The notes below the pieces were generated by a model that saw only the letters and a list, made by a program, of their open reading frames with translations, had not been told where the DNA came from and ran no database searches. Both the position numbers and the translations under genes were made by a program. Shown one piece after another: positions 53,511-64,000 of a stretch of 64,000 nt of DNA. The DNA is from Nothopassalora personata. Its lineage: Eukaryota; Ascomycota; Dothideomycetes; Mycosphaerellales; Mycosphaerellaceae. Location: the NCBI GenBank assembly GCA_033816765.1, contig CM066290.1, positions 1,116,001-1,180,000 of the forward strand, read 5' to 3'. The stretch's first letter is position 1, and each line of letters begins with the position of its first letter.

Positions 53511-55085
53511 ATGACTACCGACTACAACAAGCTCAAAGTCGCTGAGCTCAAAGACCTGGTCAAAGAGCGTGGCATCCCCCAAACAGGGCTGAAGGTCAAG
53601 CAGCAGTTGATCGAGGCGCTTGAGACGCAAGATACAGAGGACGGGGGTGACAATGTAGGCGCGGTAGATGATACTGCGGCGGAGGCAGGAGAGGCAGCGG
53701 GCAGCGGCGCAACAGAGCCTGCGACGACAGAGGAAGCGGATGTGACGGATGCACCTGCACCCCAGGACAGTGAGGCCAATGGCGGCGACGAGCCTGGCAA
53801 AGATGACTCGGACCTCTCGAACAAGCGGAAGCGCAGTCCCACTCCAGAACTGCTTGAGGAGAGCGGGAGCAAGAAGCTAAAAAGCGCCGGAGAGCACTCC
53901 GGCCATGTCAAGCTGCCCGAAGACGTTGTCGCGGAAGCGCCTGCGCCCGTCGATACCCAAGCTGCGGCGCACGAAAAGATTGTTCCATATGACAGCAGTG
54001 ATGCCGTTCGAGACGTCAAGCATGCAACGAGGGATACACAGCAGACATCTGACGCCGCACCAAATGAGTGGTCGAATCACTTTATCGAGCATGAGGACCA
54101 CCCCCCATCTGGAAATCGCCCGACAGCAGCTGACGAGGATACTGCTGCGGAGCCTGCATCACGGCATCCGCGGACGCGAGCTTTGTACATCCGCGAGCTG
54201 CTCCGACCTCTCCAGCCCAATGTTCTCCGTCAGCATCTCGAGTCGATTGCTCAACCAGCTGACTCCTCTACTTCTGCTTCTATCGAGGCATTCCATCTAG
54301 ACAAGATCAGAACCCATGCATTCGTACTCTTTGACTCCGCCAGCGCCGCTGCGAGAGTTCGAGCTGCACTTCACAACAACAAATGGCCCGATGAGCCTAT
54401 GCGCAAACCTTTGTGGGTCGACTACGTACCAGAAGACAAGATCCAGGAGTGGATAGACGTCGAAGTCAACCGAGGCGATAATACTCGTTGGGAAATAGTC
54501 TACGAAAGCACAGGAATGGACACAGATTCCGGGGTCACTGCTTCACTACAGGAGTCCGATGCTCGACCTAGTGCCGGTAGGCAGCCAAGCACCAACAGTG
54601 CAGCTCCACAAGGCCCTCCTGGCGCTACAGGCGAAGGAATGCCCAATGCGCCCTCTGGACCTCGTCAGCGATCCGGCCAGATACAAGAACCAGCACGTCC
54701 AGCGCCGCCACCGCAAAGAGCACCCGAAAATAGAACATTCGACTCGCTTGATCAACGATACTCCTTCACCGAAACAAAGCCCAAGCTATACTATCAACCG
54801 GTTCCTGGAGATCTTGCGCAACGTCGTCTAGATGATCTTGCCGCCATAACCAGCCGAGACTGGAGCGACCGTGATGCTGATCCTTCGAACTATGCGGAAG
54901 GAGAGCTGTATCGGTATACGTTCGAGGATGGAGATCGACTGGTGGACGGTGGAGCAGACTTTGGACTGTTCGGACGGCGAGGCAGAGGAGGTGGGTTTGG
55001 GCCACGTGGTGATCGTGGTGGGCGTGGGCGTGGCCGAGGAGGTGGCGATAGCTATCGTGGCGGTGGTCGACGTCCTTACGCGTAG
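53511..55085 (+). CDS. SAP and RRM domain protein, Acinus-like (ASAP/EJC accessory factor)
   Basis: 524 residues, no intron. SAP DNA/RNA-binding motif at 5–40. Long acidic/Ala region 45–200. RRM-like fold at about 220–310, with L-Y-I-R-E-L-L-R-P near 224 and a conserved A-L-H-x-x-K-W-P in its second half. RSB-like segment near 420–445 (K-P-K-L-Y-Y-Q-P-V). Gly/Arg-rich tail 488–524. SAP plus Acinus-type RRM plus RSB is the layout of Acinus, which binds RNPS1 and SAP18 in splicing-linked complexes. A nuclear RNA-processing role is inferred. Confidence 0.85.
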   Translation: MTTDYNKLKVAELKDLVKERGIPQTGLKVKQQLIEALETQDTEDGGDNVGAVDDTAAEAGEAAGSGATEPATTEEADVTDAPAPQDSEANGGDEPGKDDSDLSNKRKRSPTPELLEESGSKKLKSAGEHSGHVKLPEDVVAEAPAPVDTQAAAHEKIVPYDSSDAVRDVKHATRDTQQTSDAAPNEWSNHFIEHEDHPPSGNRPTAADEDTAAEPASRHPRTRALYIRELLRPLQPNVLRQHLESIAQPADSSTSASIEAFHLDKIRTHAFVLFDSASAAARVRAALHNNKWPDEPMRKPLWVDYVPEDKIQEWIDVEVNRGDNTRWEIVYESTGMDTDSGVTASLQESDARPSAGRQPSTNSAAPQGPPGATGEGMPNAPSGPRQRSGQIQEPARPAPPPQRAPENRTFDSLDQRYSFTETKPKLYYQPVPGDLAQRRLDDLAAITSRDWSDRDADPSNYAEGELYRYTFEDGDRLVDGGADFGLFGRRGRGGGFGPRGDRGGRGRGRGGGDSYRGGGRRPYA

Positions 55086-56133
55086 CCACTGTTCATCGAT
55101 CAGACTGAGGTGATCCAACTTCGGCCTCGTTTATCTTACAAGCTCCATTCAGTGGCAAATACTCTACCAAATTTCGATGCCGCTCGTGCGAATGCAGATT
55201 ACAGCACCTCGCTATCTGCTCTTGAGCCTATGTGCGTGGTACAAAGTCAGGAGAGCCTATGCAACTGACGAAGATGTTACGGTCAGGGGTGTCCTTACTC
55301 GCGCGCGACACAACACGCAAACAACGCCTGAATACAAGATAACCGAGCAATCTTCAACAAGGTTGCAAGGAGATCAGACTTCCTCAGAACAGACTGGTGG
55401 TGTGGTAGGCATCGGGCTTCTTGGTAAAAGCCGTCAAGATCGGCTGCCCACTCCATGATGGAGGAACCGCGAGAGAGATCCTTGCTTCCGAGCACATCGA
55501 GTCGAAAGCCTAGAAAAAGGCCCAGAAGCGAATAATTCTGCTGGACAACGCATAGCGACTTCATACGACAGTCAGTACAGCTGTCGTCGCGGTGATGCAT
55601 GGCATCTCGACTTAAGTGGCGTGACCACTGACGGTTATTCAGAGACTGATGGAAGGCTGTGGTACCGCAGCGAACTCTGAGACCAGCCTTCTCTGTGTTG
55701 TGTTCCGACCATATGGTTCGGTCGCTCAGGCTCAATTCATGTCTCGCCATGAATGATGCTTCCCAGAGGTAGCATACCACGCCTTCTCGTAGGAGAAGAC
55801 GACAAGGGCGTCCTCATGCTGACCTTCGATGTCCTCGGCCCACCAGCACTACGATCGTGGCGCTTGGTTGAGAGCACCTCAATCGTGAATATTGCACCAC
55901 CATTTGTATCTCTCTAGCAATTGATCAGTCAACATTGGTGACGAATGTTTTCCGGCACCGAAAGAGGTCATGACTTCGCAGCTGTGAATACCTGAGGCTA
56001 TAGTGAATACTGTCATGGCCTAGACATAGGGTATATCGCGAGATCTTCAGGTCCATCTACCCGAGTCGAACAATCTACTAAAACCAGGAAATCAAGCGTG
56101 CGTGCTGCTCTCAAAGAAGCATCCTATTCAAAG
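55086..56133 (+). other. Intergenic region without a supported gene
   Basis: About 1 kb. A 161-codon minus-strand frame (55295–55780) and a 93-codon plus frame show no domain and ordinary-looking chance composition. Nothing else seen. Confidence 0.35.
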
Positions 56134-57191
56134 ATGACTACACCCACGGCGGATGCCATCGCAGTGAGCCTGGTAGCAGGTGGCGGCATACCAAATCGAA
56201 CACCAGCCTTAATCATCACAACAACAATCTTCCTCCTCATAACCACCGCATTCTTCGCAACACGACTGATATGGCGCTTCAAGCACAAGCAACGAGGCTG
56301 GGACGACCTGATGGCAGCGCTGGCATACATCACCCTGATCATCATGACAGCCTTCCTCTACACTTCCGCCCACTGGGGATTCGGCAAGCATAGGGCAAAC
56401 ATTCTCCCGACTTTCACCAGCGCAATGTTCTGGTTCTACATGTACCAGATCTGCTACAAGATCATCGGAGGTCTGACAAAGCTGTGCTTCTGTATGCTGT
56501 ACCTGCGCTTGTTTGACGCGAAGAGAGCGTTCTGTCGGGTCGTCATGATCACTGCTGGGATTATTGCTGCTGGGACGTGTGCGTTCACAATTGGCACAAT
56601 CTTCCAGTGTATGCCGATCAAGCGGAACTGGAATAGGACCGTCAACGGCTACTGCCTTGATTTTGCTTCTTTCTGGTATACGCATGCGGTCTTCAACACA
56701 CTCATGGATATTGTGGCAAGTCAGCCTTCCCTCAATGCAGAGCGCTTGCAGCTGACGAGTCGCAGGTCTTCGTCTTACCCATCCCACAAATCAACACCCT
56801 GAAAATGAAGCAAAAAACCAAAACAGGCCTCATCATCGTCTTCGCCCTCGGCGCTTTCACGATCGGCGCATCGATCGCACGCTTGGCGTTGCTCAAAGGC
56901 AGCGCCAACAGCACAGACACGACGTGGGGTTCCACGCCAGCATTCATCTGGACCGAGATCGAAGCCAACACGTCCGTCATCTGCTGTTGTCTGCCAGCTC
57001 TGCGAGTCTTCGTCGTGCAGCTTTGGCGGAGAGTGCTCGGTAAGACAGGCGCAGAAACACCAAAGACCAGCGACGCACAATCTGGAGGCGGGAATGTTGG
57101 ACCGCAGCCCGCTAGGCAGCCGACCATGTTCTCGCAAGTACGATACTCCCCGCCTGAAACTGTGCAGGACTCTCGGGACGACGACGACGAC

Positions 57192-57237
<46 letters not shown>

Positions 57238-57470
57238 CGAAAGACTCGCACTACTCTGTGCTTGACAGGCTGGGATTGGGGAAGAAGAGTGGCTCGAGCG
57301 AGAGCGGTGGTGAGGGCAATGGATCACCGAGTCTGGAGCTGGGACCTATTTACAAGAGTACCGAGGTGAAGCAGTATTCTGTGTTCTCACCTCTGGACGA
57401 CAGACGGGAGCTGGATATTCATGAGGCGTTGCGGGCAGGGCCCTCTATGGGACGGGCTAGGCATACTTGA
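56134..57470 (+). CDS. PTH11-like seven-helix membrane protein (fungal rhodopsin-domain family)
   Basis: Exon 1 56134–56712 (or 56715) and exon 2 56766–57470; about 427 residues. Start at ATG 56134; the frame opens earlier at a GTG. Hydrophobic helices occur near 23–43, 58–80, 93–115, 125–147, 150–172, 190–210 and in exon 2, with the family's W-D-D-x-x-A after helix 1 and L-P-I-P after the splice. There is no CFEM domain, so this is the PTH11-like class lacking it. The C-terminal tail is cytosolic, with a run of 20 Asp (residues ~330–350). Family members are proposed receptors; ligand unknown. The intron may use a GC donor. Confidence 0.8.
57177..57236 (+). repeat. GAC/GAT trinucleotide repeat (20 Asp codons)
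   Basis: Five GAC codons followed by fifteen GAT codons inside the PTH11-like gene. A pure microsatellite is likely to vary in length between strains. Confidence 0.95.
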
Positions 57471-57626
57471 GTCTTGGAGCATCTTGTGATCTGATTTGTA
57501 GCGTTGAAGCCAATTCGAGCCTGGTTGAGCATAACAATATTGCATTCACCCTCTCGGACTCCATGAATTCGAGGCGCGAATCTAGGCATACCATACTGCA
57601 CTTCCATACTTCCCATTCAGCATCCT

Positions 57627-58079
57627 CTACCCATCGCTGGCAGCATCGAACAACTGCCAGGGCGTAACATGGGCGATATATCTCTTCTCAGCAGGAACGT
57701 ACCAATTCTTGATCAGCTCTCGCATGCGGTCCCTGAGCCTATGTCCTTCGCGGTGTACATCATATGCTCGATGCACAATACCAGCAGCAGCGTATTCTCT
57801 CTCGACCTGAGCTCTCAAAGTCTGCGGCACGAACCCCGTACCTCGAGCTCTAGAGCGTGCGATGGTGTCCACGACCTTGAATCCATGTAGGTCCAGATGC
57901 TGCAGTGCATCGTACCATTGCGGTGCAAAGCCGTGTCTTGCGAGCCATGTGCGTAATTGTTTTGGCGGCCATGATGGATCTGCGGGACAGACCAGTTGGT
58001 CGAAGCGAAGGCTGTTCATTTGTTCATTCATGGACATGAGGAATCCCGGATCTGAGTTCTCGGGCGGTTCATCGCTCAT
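57627..58079 (-). CDS. Hypothetical protein, or last exon of the neighbour
   Basis: 150 residues from ATG 58079 (frame open from 58187). Acidic start, then a mixed helical sequence with a W-L-A-R-H-G-F-A-P-Q-W-Y motif and a basic C-terminal part; no domain recognised. Close spacing to 58151 leaves open that it is the 3' exon of the upstream minus-strand gene. Confidence 0.45.
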   Translation of the reverse strand: MSDEPPENSDPGFLMSMNEQMNSLRFDQLVCPADPSWPPKQLRTWLARHGFAPQWYDALQHLDLHGFKVVDTIARSRARGTGFVPQTLRAQVEREYAAAGIVHRAYDVHREGHRLRDRMRELIKNWYVPAEKRYIAHVTPWQLFDAASDG

Positions 58080-58150
58080 ATCGGATGTAACATCGACATT
58101 TTGTCTACCTCCGTATGAGCACTGACGTGCACCGCGCGAGGCCGTCGCAC

Positions 58151-59688
58151 CTACACAAACTTCAACAGAGAATGCTGAGCTTCCCACTGTTCTTGCAGCT
58201 CCCTCGCTCTGACATCTGCAAATGCCTTCTCAAACATCTGGCATCGTCGATACTCTTCAGCTTGTGACACGGCGAGCGACTGTGCTGTTACCATGTACTG
58301 AGCAAAGGGGAACTGCATGCTCTGCCAGCCATCTTGTGCCAAACGTCGCCGTGTTGCAAAGTCGGCCATGCGTAATGGTCTAGGACCTGGCGGCCCTCTA
58401 ATCCGTTGCGGATCGTTGAACAAGTTTACACGGCCGATGGACTGGTTCGTGACGGGCGAAGCCACGGTGCCTGGTTCAGATCGTGTAGCCTTCCATGTCA
58501 GCACGGCAACGCGATATTCTAGCCTATCCATGCCTGCGTGTGCAGCATGTGTCTCTTCGCCGATGTTTGGTGGGCCGGTCCAATGCCAGAAGTACGGCTC
58601 CTCGGACCTCTTCATCTCGGTGATCTGGCTTCGTGTTAGCTTGGAGTTGGGATAGGACCGGATCTCAATCGCCAGCACAACCGCAATGCAAGACTTGCCG
58701 GAACTGAAGGTCGGGGTGCGCCTTTCATTGTCTTCAAGCGGTCGACAATATCCTGCAATTGATCGCTGTACTTCTCGAGCGTCTCGAGCTCCAATTGGAA
58801 GGTCTCAAGGGTGCTCAGGAGTGGGCTGTCTAAAGCACGCTGTAGCCATTGATGGTTGAATTCAAGTGGCAAGGGATCCTCCCTACGTTGCCCACGTTAG
58901 ACTTGGCTCGAAAGATCAGCTCACGCTCTATGAACCCACTCACCATCTGTTCCAGTCCGTGTGTCGCATCGTCACGCGAAGGAACTGCTGTGAACTCAGT
59001 AACGAACATTGGACCAGCATCTGTACAGCTCACCCTAGACGGAATCTTTGTGTGCGCCCAATGCATGCGAGGACCACTGAACATTCTGTCGAGAACATGC
59101 TTCTGGCCAAAGATGTGGATCGTGTTAAAGCTCTGTTTATTCAAGATGGTCCAGTCAGCAGTAAAGTCATATCTGCGGACAGGTCAGCCGATACGAGTAG
59201 GTGATGTCGGCAACAAATCTTTTCATCGAGGTCTCTTGATTGACTCCACGAACGGTGTGGCGGTGGTGCTCGAAGTGCCTGCATTCATTCACTTACTGGG
59301 GCTGCTCGGACCGAGGTGGACCACGGTAACCTTCGAACCACATGGTCACCTTTGACTTGCGAATAGGTAACTGACTTGTTTCTAACCATATTCTCCTGCA
59401 GGTGGCGAGCAGGCTCGTGCTAGTCTTCAACGGAGCTCTATGACCGGGTCGGTAATGGAACGCAGTCTCGCTGTATCGCCTTTCGAGATCTTCATACTGC
59501 TCGGTGGCAAAGGAGAAGATCAGGTCCCGAAGCTCTTTAGGCAGATGGTTGAAAAGAGGCGACTGGTCCTGTTGGTGGCATTTGTGCAGATTGTCTTCCA
59601 AGGACGTTTCCATTGTCAGTTGTCGCATGGTTATGCGTGATATGTAGTCGCAAAGGCGCTCGCCCTCATGTCGCCCTGTTTTGCTCAT
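58151..59688 (-). CDS. Hypothetical multi-exon protein with F-box-like N-terminus
   Basis: Predicted from 59688: exon 1 (59688 to about 59300) with L-P-K-E-L-R-D-L-I-F near residue 50, an F-box-like motif common in fungal proteins of unknown role; GTAAGT donor. Exon 2 is from about 59170 to 58950 (ends at a GTGAGT donor) and exon 3 from about 58890. The third part must change frame near 58690 to continue into the long open frame ending at 58151, and I see no good intron there. That is either a sequence break or a weak splice site. Function unknown. Confidence 0.45.
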
Positions 59689-60327
59689 GATGGCTGTGTA
59701 GTTCTGTCGGCCTCGAAGCTCTTGTCCGTGGTGGTGAGGTGACGAAGTGATGAGGTGTTGAAGTGTGCTGCGTGAGATGGAAGTGATGTTGTGTAGGCGG
59801 TGAAGGTGATGACTCTGCCGCGGCGAGAATGCTACATGTACGTGTATCTCCTCCTACCTGTCGGGTGTCAACTACGAGGCTGAATACGAGGCTGAATGCG
59901 AGAAGGGCAGGCGCCGAGGGCTGCAGGAAGGGCGATGTCGGTGGAGGTCAGCGCTGCTGCCTGCCGCCCACTGAACAGCCGACTGGTTCTGGTCGAGATT
60001 GCTACCGATTTCGCGCACGAGCGAGGAGCAAACAGAGATGCTGGCAATGTTATGAGCAGTGTCCCGATGTCGATGTCGATGAGCAAGACAGGTACATGTA
60101 TATATAGTATACAGTAGTGAGAAACGGTAGGGCATCGCGCCTTTGCCAAAGGACCAATGGGCGGGCTCCACCCGCTCGTGGCGCTAATCCATGTACCCTG
60201 TCTACGGACAGAAGGCCTTACCGTGCACGTGACTCACCCGCCGTGGCACAACAGAGCTCGACGGAGAATGTGATCCTTCCAAAGTCACACTTCATCAGTA
60301 CTACATCATAATATTCATTGCCTCAAC
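59689..60327 (+). other. Intergenic region
   Basis: About 640 bp between the F-box-like gene (start side) and the ZIP gene (end side). Short chance frames only; it should hold the promoter of the former. Confidence 0.35.
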
Positions 60328-62019
60328 CTACGCAGTAAGAGCACTACTGATGCCCAGAATCGCCATGCCACAGAACGCTCCGATCATGCACAAATGCTTC
60401 GAGTGCGTCAGGTCCAAACTCTCCGCAAAAAGCTGCAACGCAACGCTCGCCATAATGCCCGCCGTCACAGCGAACATCCCTCCGTACCCGCTCTCGCTTG
60501 GCTCCCACTTGCCATTTCCGGCCAGTTTGAACCATATCGCTGCAGCGCCAGCACCAAGAGGTTGGGAGAGGCCACCTAGGACGAAGGAGATGATCATGGC
60601 TTTGATGCGATCGTTGATCGCCAGATAGAGGGGAAGGGCCATGGCGAAGCCTTCCGTGATGTTGTGGATAAATAGGGCGAGGAAGACCGAGAAGCCTAGC
60701 TTAGGATTGGCGTGATTCGTTGCGTAGGTTATGAATCCCTCGGGGAGTTTGTGCAGGGCGATCGCTATTGATGTCTGCAGGCCGATGGAGAGGAATGCGT
60801 TTGTAGGTACGTGGTGGTGGTGGTGGTGGTGGTGTTCAGGTTCTTCGGGTTCGTGTTCTTCGTGATCGTGGTCGTGAAGGTGAGGAGCAGTCTTGTGAAG
60901 GTGGTTCGTTCCATCGGAGTTGACTGCTGTTGCTGAGCTATCCTCCGATCGGTCATGATCAAGATTTGCCATATCATTCGCGTACGTAATGGCACTCTCC
61001 TCGGTAGCACCTCGTGTTAGAGGACGGGTCAAGGGTGCTTCCGATGGATCGTATAGTAGCGGCGTGGCTTCTGTAGCCGTGGCCATTTTCATGGCTGAAG
61101 GTCGATTCACCCCAGAGGTGGGCTTGGGTGCCTTGATACCTCCAGACTTGTTCACGTTAATGAAGCAAGCCTCTTGACAGATATCGCTGTAACCATAGCA
61201 AGGACCATCGCAGTCGCATGTGGGATCTTGTCCTGACGTCAGCTTCGATATGCTCGATGTGATTTTGGACTGTAATGTCGGCCGTTGATCTAGATTCGGC
61301 CTTCGTTGCGCCTGTCCACCTTCGTGTTCTGCGGTCTCGGGGTGTCCAACGCCATGTCCGTGCGCGAACATGCTTGCTGAGGCGGAACGTTGCTTCGTCT
61401 TTGGTCTTTGTGCCGATCGTAGACTTTTCCTTGAAGTCTTGCTTCGAGGCTTTGCTGCGGGCGTGTGGTGATCGTGATCATGTCCATCGTTTTGGCTGTG
61501 CCCGTGGTCGTGTGCGCACTCCTTCTGTGCTTCTTCGTCCTCATGACTGTGCTCACAATTGACCACGTTATGCGGCACGTATTTGTGTAGTGCTCGGGAG
61601 ATAACTTGGATGCCAACCACGCCACCCAGAAAGCAGCCGATCATGATCCATGCTGCCTCTCTTGATGTGTACCCGCCAGTCATCAATGACTTCTTCGCAG
61701 ACGGAAGCATGCGATACAGTGCAGAGAATAGCTTATTCCGTCAGTCAGATTCACGATCGCTCGCCGCTGTATCAACGTACCATCACACCAAAGCTCAAGC
61801 TCAAGGATACGGAGAGGAATGCATCGCTGTCCTGGATCTTCCAATTTCGCTTTTCAGGGAATTGTCGAACGATCAGATCGATACATATGAATGAAGCTCC
61901 GAATATGCAAGCTATTCAATATGTCAGCCGTGCAGCACAGTCTCACAATCTAGTCGGTCCTTACCAAGGCCGCTCAAGCCAGTCATGACCCAACCTCGGT
62001 CATCGTTGGACAAAGGCAT
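60328..62019 (-). CDS. ZIP-family zinc transporter, ZRT3-like
   Basis: Exons (minus) 62019–61965, 61911–61781 and 61731–60328; introns 53 and 49 bp; 529 residues. N-terminal G-W-V-M-T-G-L-S-G and a first helix, then L-S-V-S-L-S-L-S-F-G-V-M joined in phase to exon 3. A long central cytosolic region is rich in His and Asp, contains a Cys-rich segment (C-D-C-D-G-P-C near residue 235) and an eight-His run near 365. The ZIP metal path is H-K-L-P-E-G-F in one helix and H-N-I-T-E-G-F-A in the next. The family moves Zn2+ into the cytosol; ZRT3 does so from the vacuole, so a vacuolar site is inferred. Confidence 0.9.
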
Positions 62020-62623
62020 GGTGAAAGTATAACGTCGTGAACCACAACTTTGGTGTCCTATCAAAGGATATGGAGGTCGCCAGGACTGTTCGGGAAAATC
62101 ATAAACGGCGTACGGACCGCCTGTATCGTGATCTCGTCGTTCCGCGGTCGTTGTCGTTTCGTCTTGCTCTCGAGGTGGTTCCAAGATTGTTGTGAACGCA
62201 CCGCCACGTGCATTCGCCACAACGTGCAAAGCCGCCTGTATGTTTACTCACTAGTGAATCCACGAGTCCGGCTTGCTGTGAGTGGATAATGGGTTCAAGT
62301 CACCAGAAGGGCCGTGATATGTGAAATGGTGTCTGTCGTGTACGGCCATGAGGATGCAGGAAGAAGGATCAAAGGGCAGACAGATCAAGTGACAAGGGCG
62401 CCTCCCAGCAATGACCTTGATGGCAGAGTCGACCACTCTTTTCCCTTTGCTGCACAGATGCGCCACGCGTGAACCGGATCGGCCTGGTCATGACGTGCAT
62501 CCAAGCGAGGGAATATGACTAATTGGCAATCATGTGAATGTTGGAGGAACAGCATCTTCTTGGTTCCAGCGTGGCCTGCATTGCTCATTCCTTGATACCG
62601 CGCATTCTCCCGAAAGCCAAACA
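62020..62623 (+). promoter_or_regulatory. Divergent intergenic region, ZIP and VMS1 genes
   Basis: 604 bp between two gene starts facing apart. Only chance frames on either strand. Promoters for both must lie here; no motif assigned. Confidence 0.4.
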
Positions 62624-64000
62624 ATGGCACAGCTCACCGCCGACAAGCTCTTGCAGCGACCGCTATACGGCAGGCATAACTCTGATGTGCACACGACGTG
62701 ACTGTACTAATGTCCCATAGTGTTCGACCTACCCGAAGAGATCCTCTACACGCTTCAGCTCAAGACACAGCCGACCGCGGCGCCTGAAGTAGTAGAGCCA
62801 CCGCTGCAACGCCCACTACCGGATACTGCCACCGGCGACGACCAACAGGATGCAGGACCCTCGAAAGCGACATCGTGCGCATTATGTGGACTCAACTTTC
62901 CCGACCTACTCGAGCAGAGGAGCCACGTGCGGTCAGATCTTCATAACTACAATCTCAAGCAGAAGATGCGTGGGCAGAAGCCAGTGGGGGAGGCAGAATT
63001 CGAGCGGCTTGTAGGCCTGTTGGACGAGAGTCTGTCAGGGTCCGATTCATCAGACTCGGAAGAGGATGAAGCTGACGAGTTGGGAGCGGGACGGAAGTCG
63101 AAGGAGTCTACGCTGCGCACGCTTCTGAAGAGGCAGGCCAAGATAACGGACGGCGATGCAGAGGATGCGCCGACCACGAAGAGGAAACGAGGCGCAGGGA
63201 AGCCGCCTCTGCTATGGTTCTCGACGCCAAAACTGCCCTCGAATACATCTTTAGGCGTCTATCGTGCCATATTCACGACTAGTGAGCAAGATCAGGAGGA
63301 GAAGTTGGTGGACACGATCAAGATGAAGCAGCTGGCGCCAAAGCCGCCGCCAAATCCTTTGCAGCAGAAGAAGGCTCAGCAAGAGCAGGAAGAAGATGGC
63401 GGCGTACCACTCCCAGCATCGATGATACAGGCGCAGAAGGGCACGACTGCTGCTGGTCCCCATTACTTCCTGTGCATGATCGGTGGAGGTCACTTTGCCG
63501 GCATGATCGTGTCGCTGACGCCCAAATTGACTAAGAAAGCCGGCATCGAGGATCGATCGGCCACCGTCATCGCACATAAGACTTTCCACCGCTACACCAC
63601 GAGGCGGAAACAGGGTGGCTCACAGTCTGCCAACGACAATGCCAAGGGCAATGCACATTCCGCAGGTTCGAGCATAAGACGGTACAACGAGACCGCACTA
63701 ACCGAGGAGGTGCGAGCATTACTACACGAATGGAAGGACTGGATCGACAGCTCCGACCTGATCTTCATCCGAGCCACTGGAGTCACAAACCGGCGAACTC
63801 TGTTTGGTCCGTATGAGGGACAGGTCCTCAACCCTCGAGACGACCGCATCCGAGGCTTTCCGTTTAGCACCCGTCGAGCGACGCAGTCAGAACTCATGCG
63901 GGCATTTGTCGAGCTGACGAGGGTCAAAGTCACCACCGTCGATGAAGAAGCCTTGGCAAGACAAGCAGAGGAGGCGGCTGCGGCAGAGCGTGCTAAGGCT
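62624..64000 (+). CDS. VMS1: VMS1/ANKZF1-type peptidyl-tRNA hydrolase, partial at right edge
   Basis: Exon 1 62624–62669, intron 62670–62720, exon 2 62721 to the window end and beyond. Only a GC donor at 62670 keeps the frame, joining L-Y to V-F-D-L-P; the branch site TACTAAT is perfect. C2H2-type finger C-x2-C...H-x5-H in exon 2 near residue 68. The VLRF1 domain holds H-K-T-F-H-R-Y-T-T-R-R-K and the catalytic G-G-S-Q loop (Gln), then the R-Y-N-E and F-x-R-A-T segments. Vms1 releases stalled nascent chains from 60S ribosomes in ribosome quality control and acts at mitochondria. Ankyrin and VIM parts are outside the window. Confidence 0.9.

Noticed and set aside
55295..55780. 161-codon minus-strand frame between the SAP/RRM and PTH11-like genes
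   Set aside because: No domain, no splice context, and composition not distinct from non-coding DNA.

Overview
The window comes from a filamentous ascomycete (Pezizomycotina; a Dothideomycete would fit, but this is inference). The genes on the right have short GT–AG introns of about 50–160 bp, and the middle block carries the mark of repeat-induced point mutation (RIP). CA and TG dinucleotides are almost gone and replaced by TA, while CG remains; for example, bases 5581–5640 contain no CA and no TG. As a result the old coding frames are full of TAG/TAA where CAG/CAA/TGG stood, and Cys codons have become Tyr.

Layout. (1) 1–5404: right part of an un-RIPed chromodomain Ty3/gypsy retrotransposon, with a textbook -1 frameshift site between gag and pol. 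(2) 5405–42045: a nest of repeats built on an old unrecognised element (termini 5405–5537 and 41913–42045). Inside it lie family D LTRs and gag fragments in both orientations, a family B gypsy element (8278–22416) interrupted by a minus-strand gypsy element (11815–18943, TSD actaa), a solo LTR (23338–23741, TSD gggtt), and a plus-strand gypsy element C (26260–40372, TSD attac). C is itself interrupted by an intact minus-strand element (32277–38988) with two matching 158-bp LTRs, TSD cttac and a 1659-residue Gag-Pol frame. A 780-bp insertion with a 13-bp TSD and an AATC-type tail is a SINE or truncated LINE. (3) 42046–64000: ordinary gene-bearing DNA. It holds a GT90/CAP10 glycosyltransferase, a methyltransferase relic, and a likely sugar-acid catabolism cluster (C2H2 regulator, SDR dehydrogenase with an in-frame stop, MFS anion transporter, galactonate-dehydratase-type enolase). 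These are followed by an Acinus-like SAP/RRM protein, a PTH11-like membrane protein, two unrecognised genes, a ZRT3-like ZIP transporter and the start of VMS1/ANKZF1.

The most striking signal is a recurring architecture in the retrotransposons. Between pol and the 3' LTR, on the strand opposite to gag-pol, each of four elements carries a gene for a small protein with a six-cysteine, Zn2Cys6-like array. In the intact element this antisense gene has consecutive short introns with good splice signals and an uninterrupted spliced frame. In the three RIP-degraded elements the array is followed by a coiled coil, and a tRNA-like, Pol III-box-bearing sequence also lies antisense between that gene and pol. 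The intact element and the older families also have a primer-binding site complementary to a stretch inside their own LTR, as in Tf1-type self-priming.
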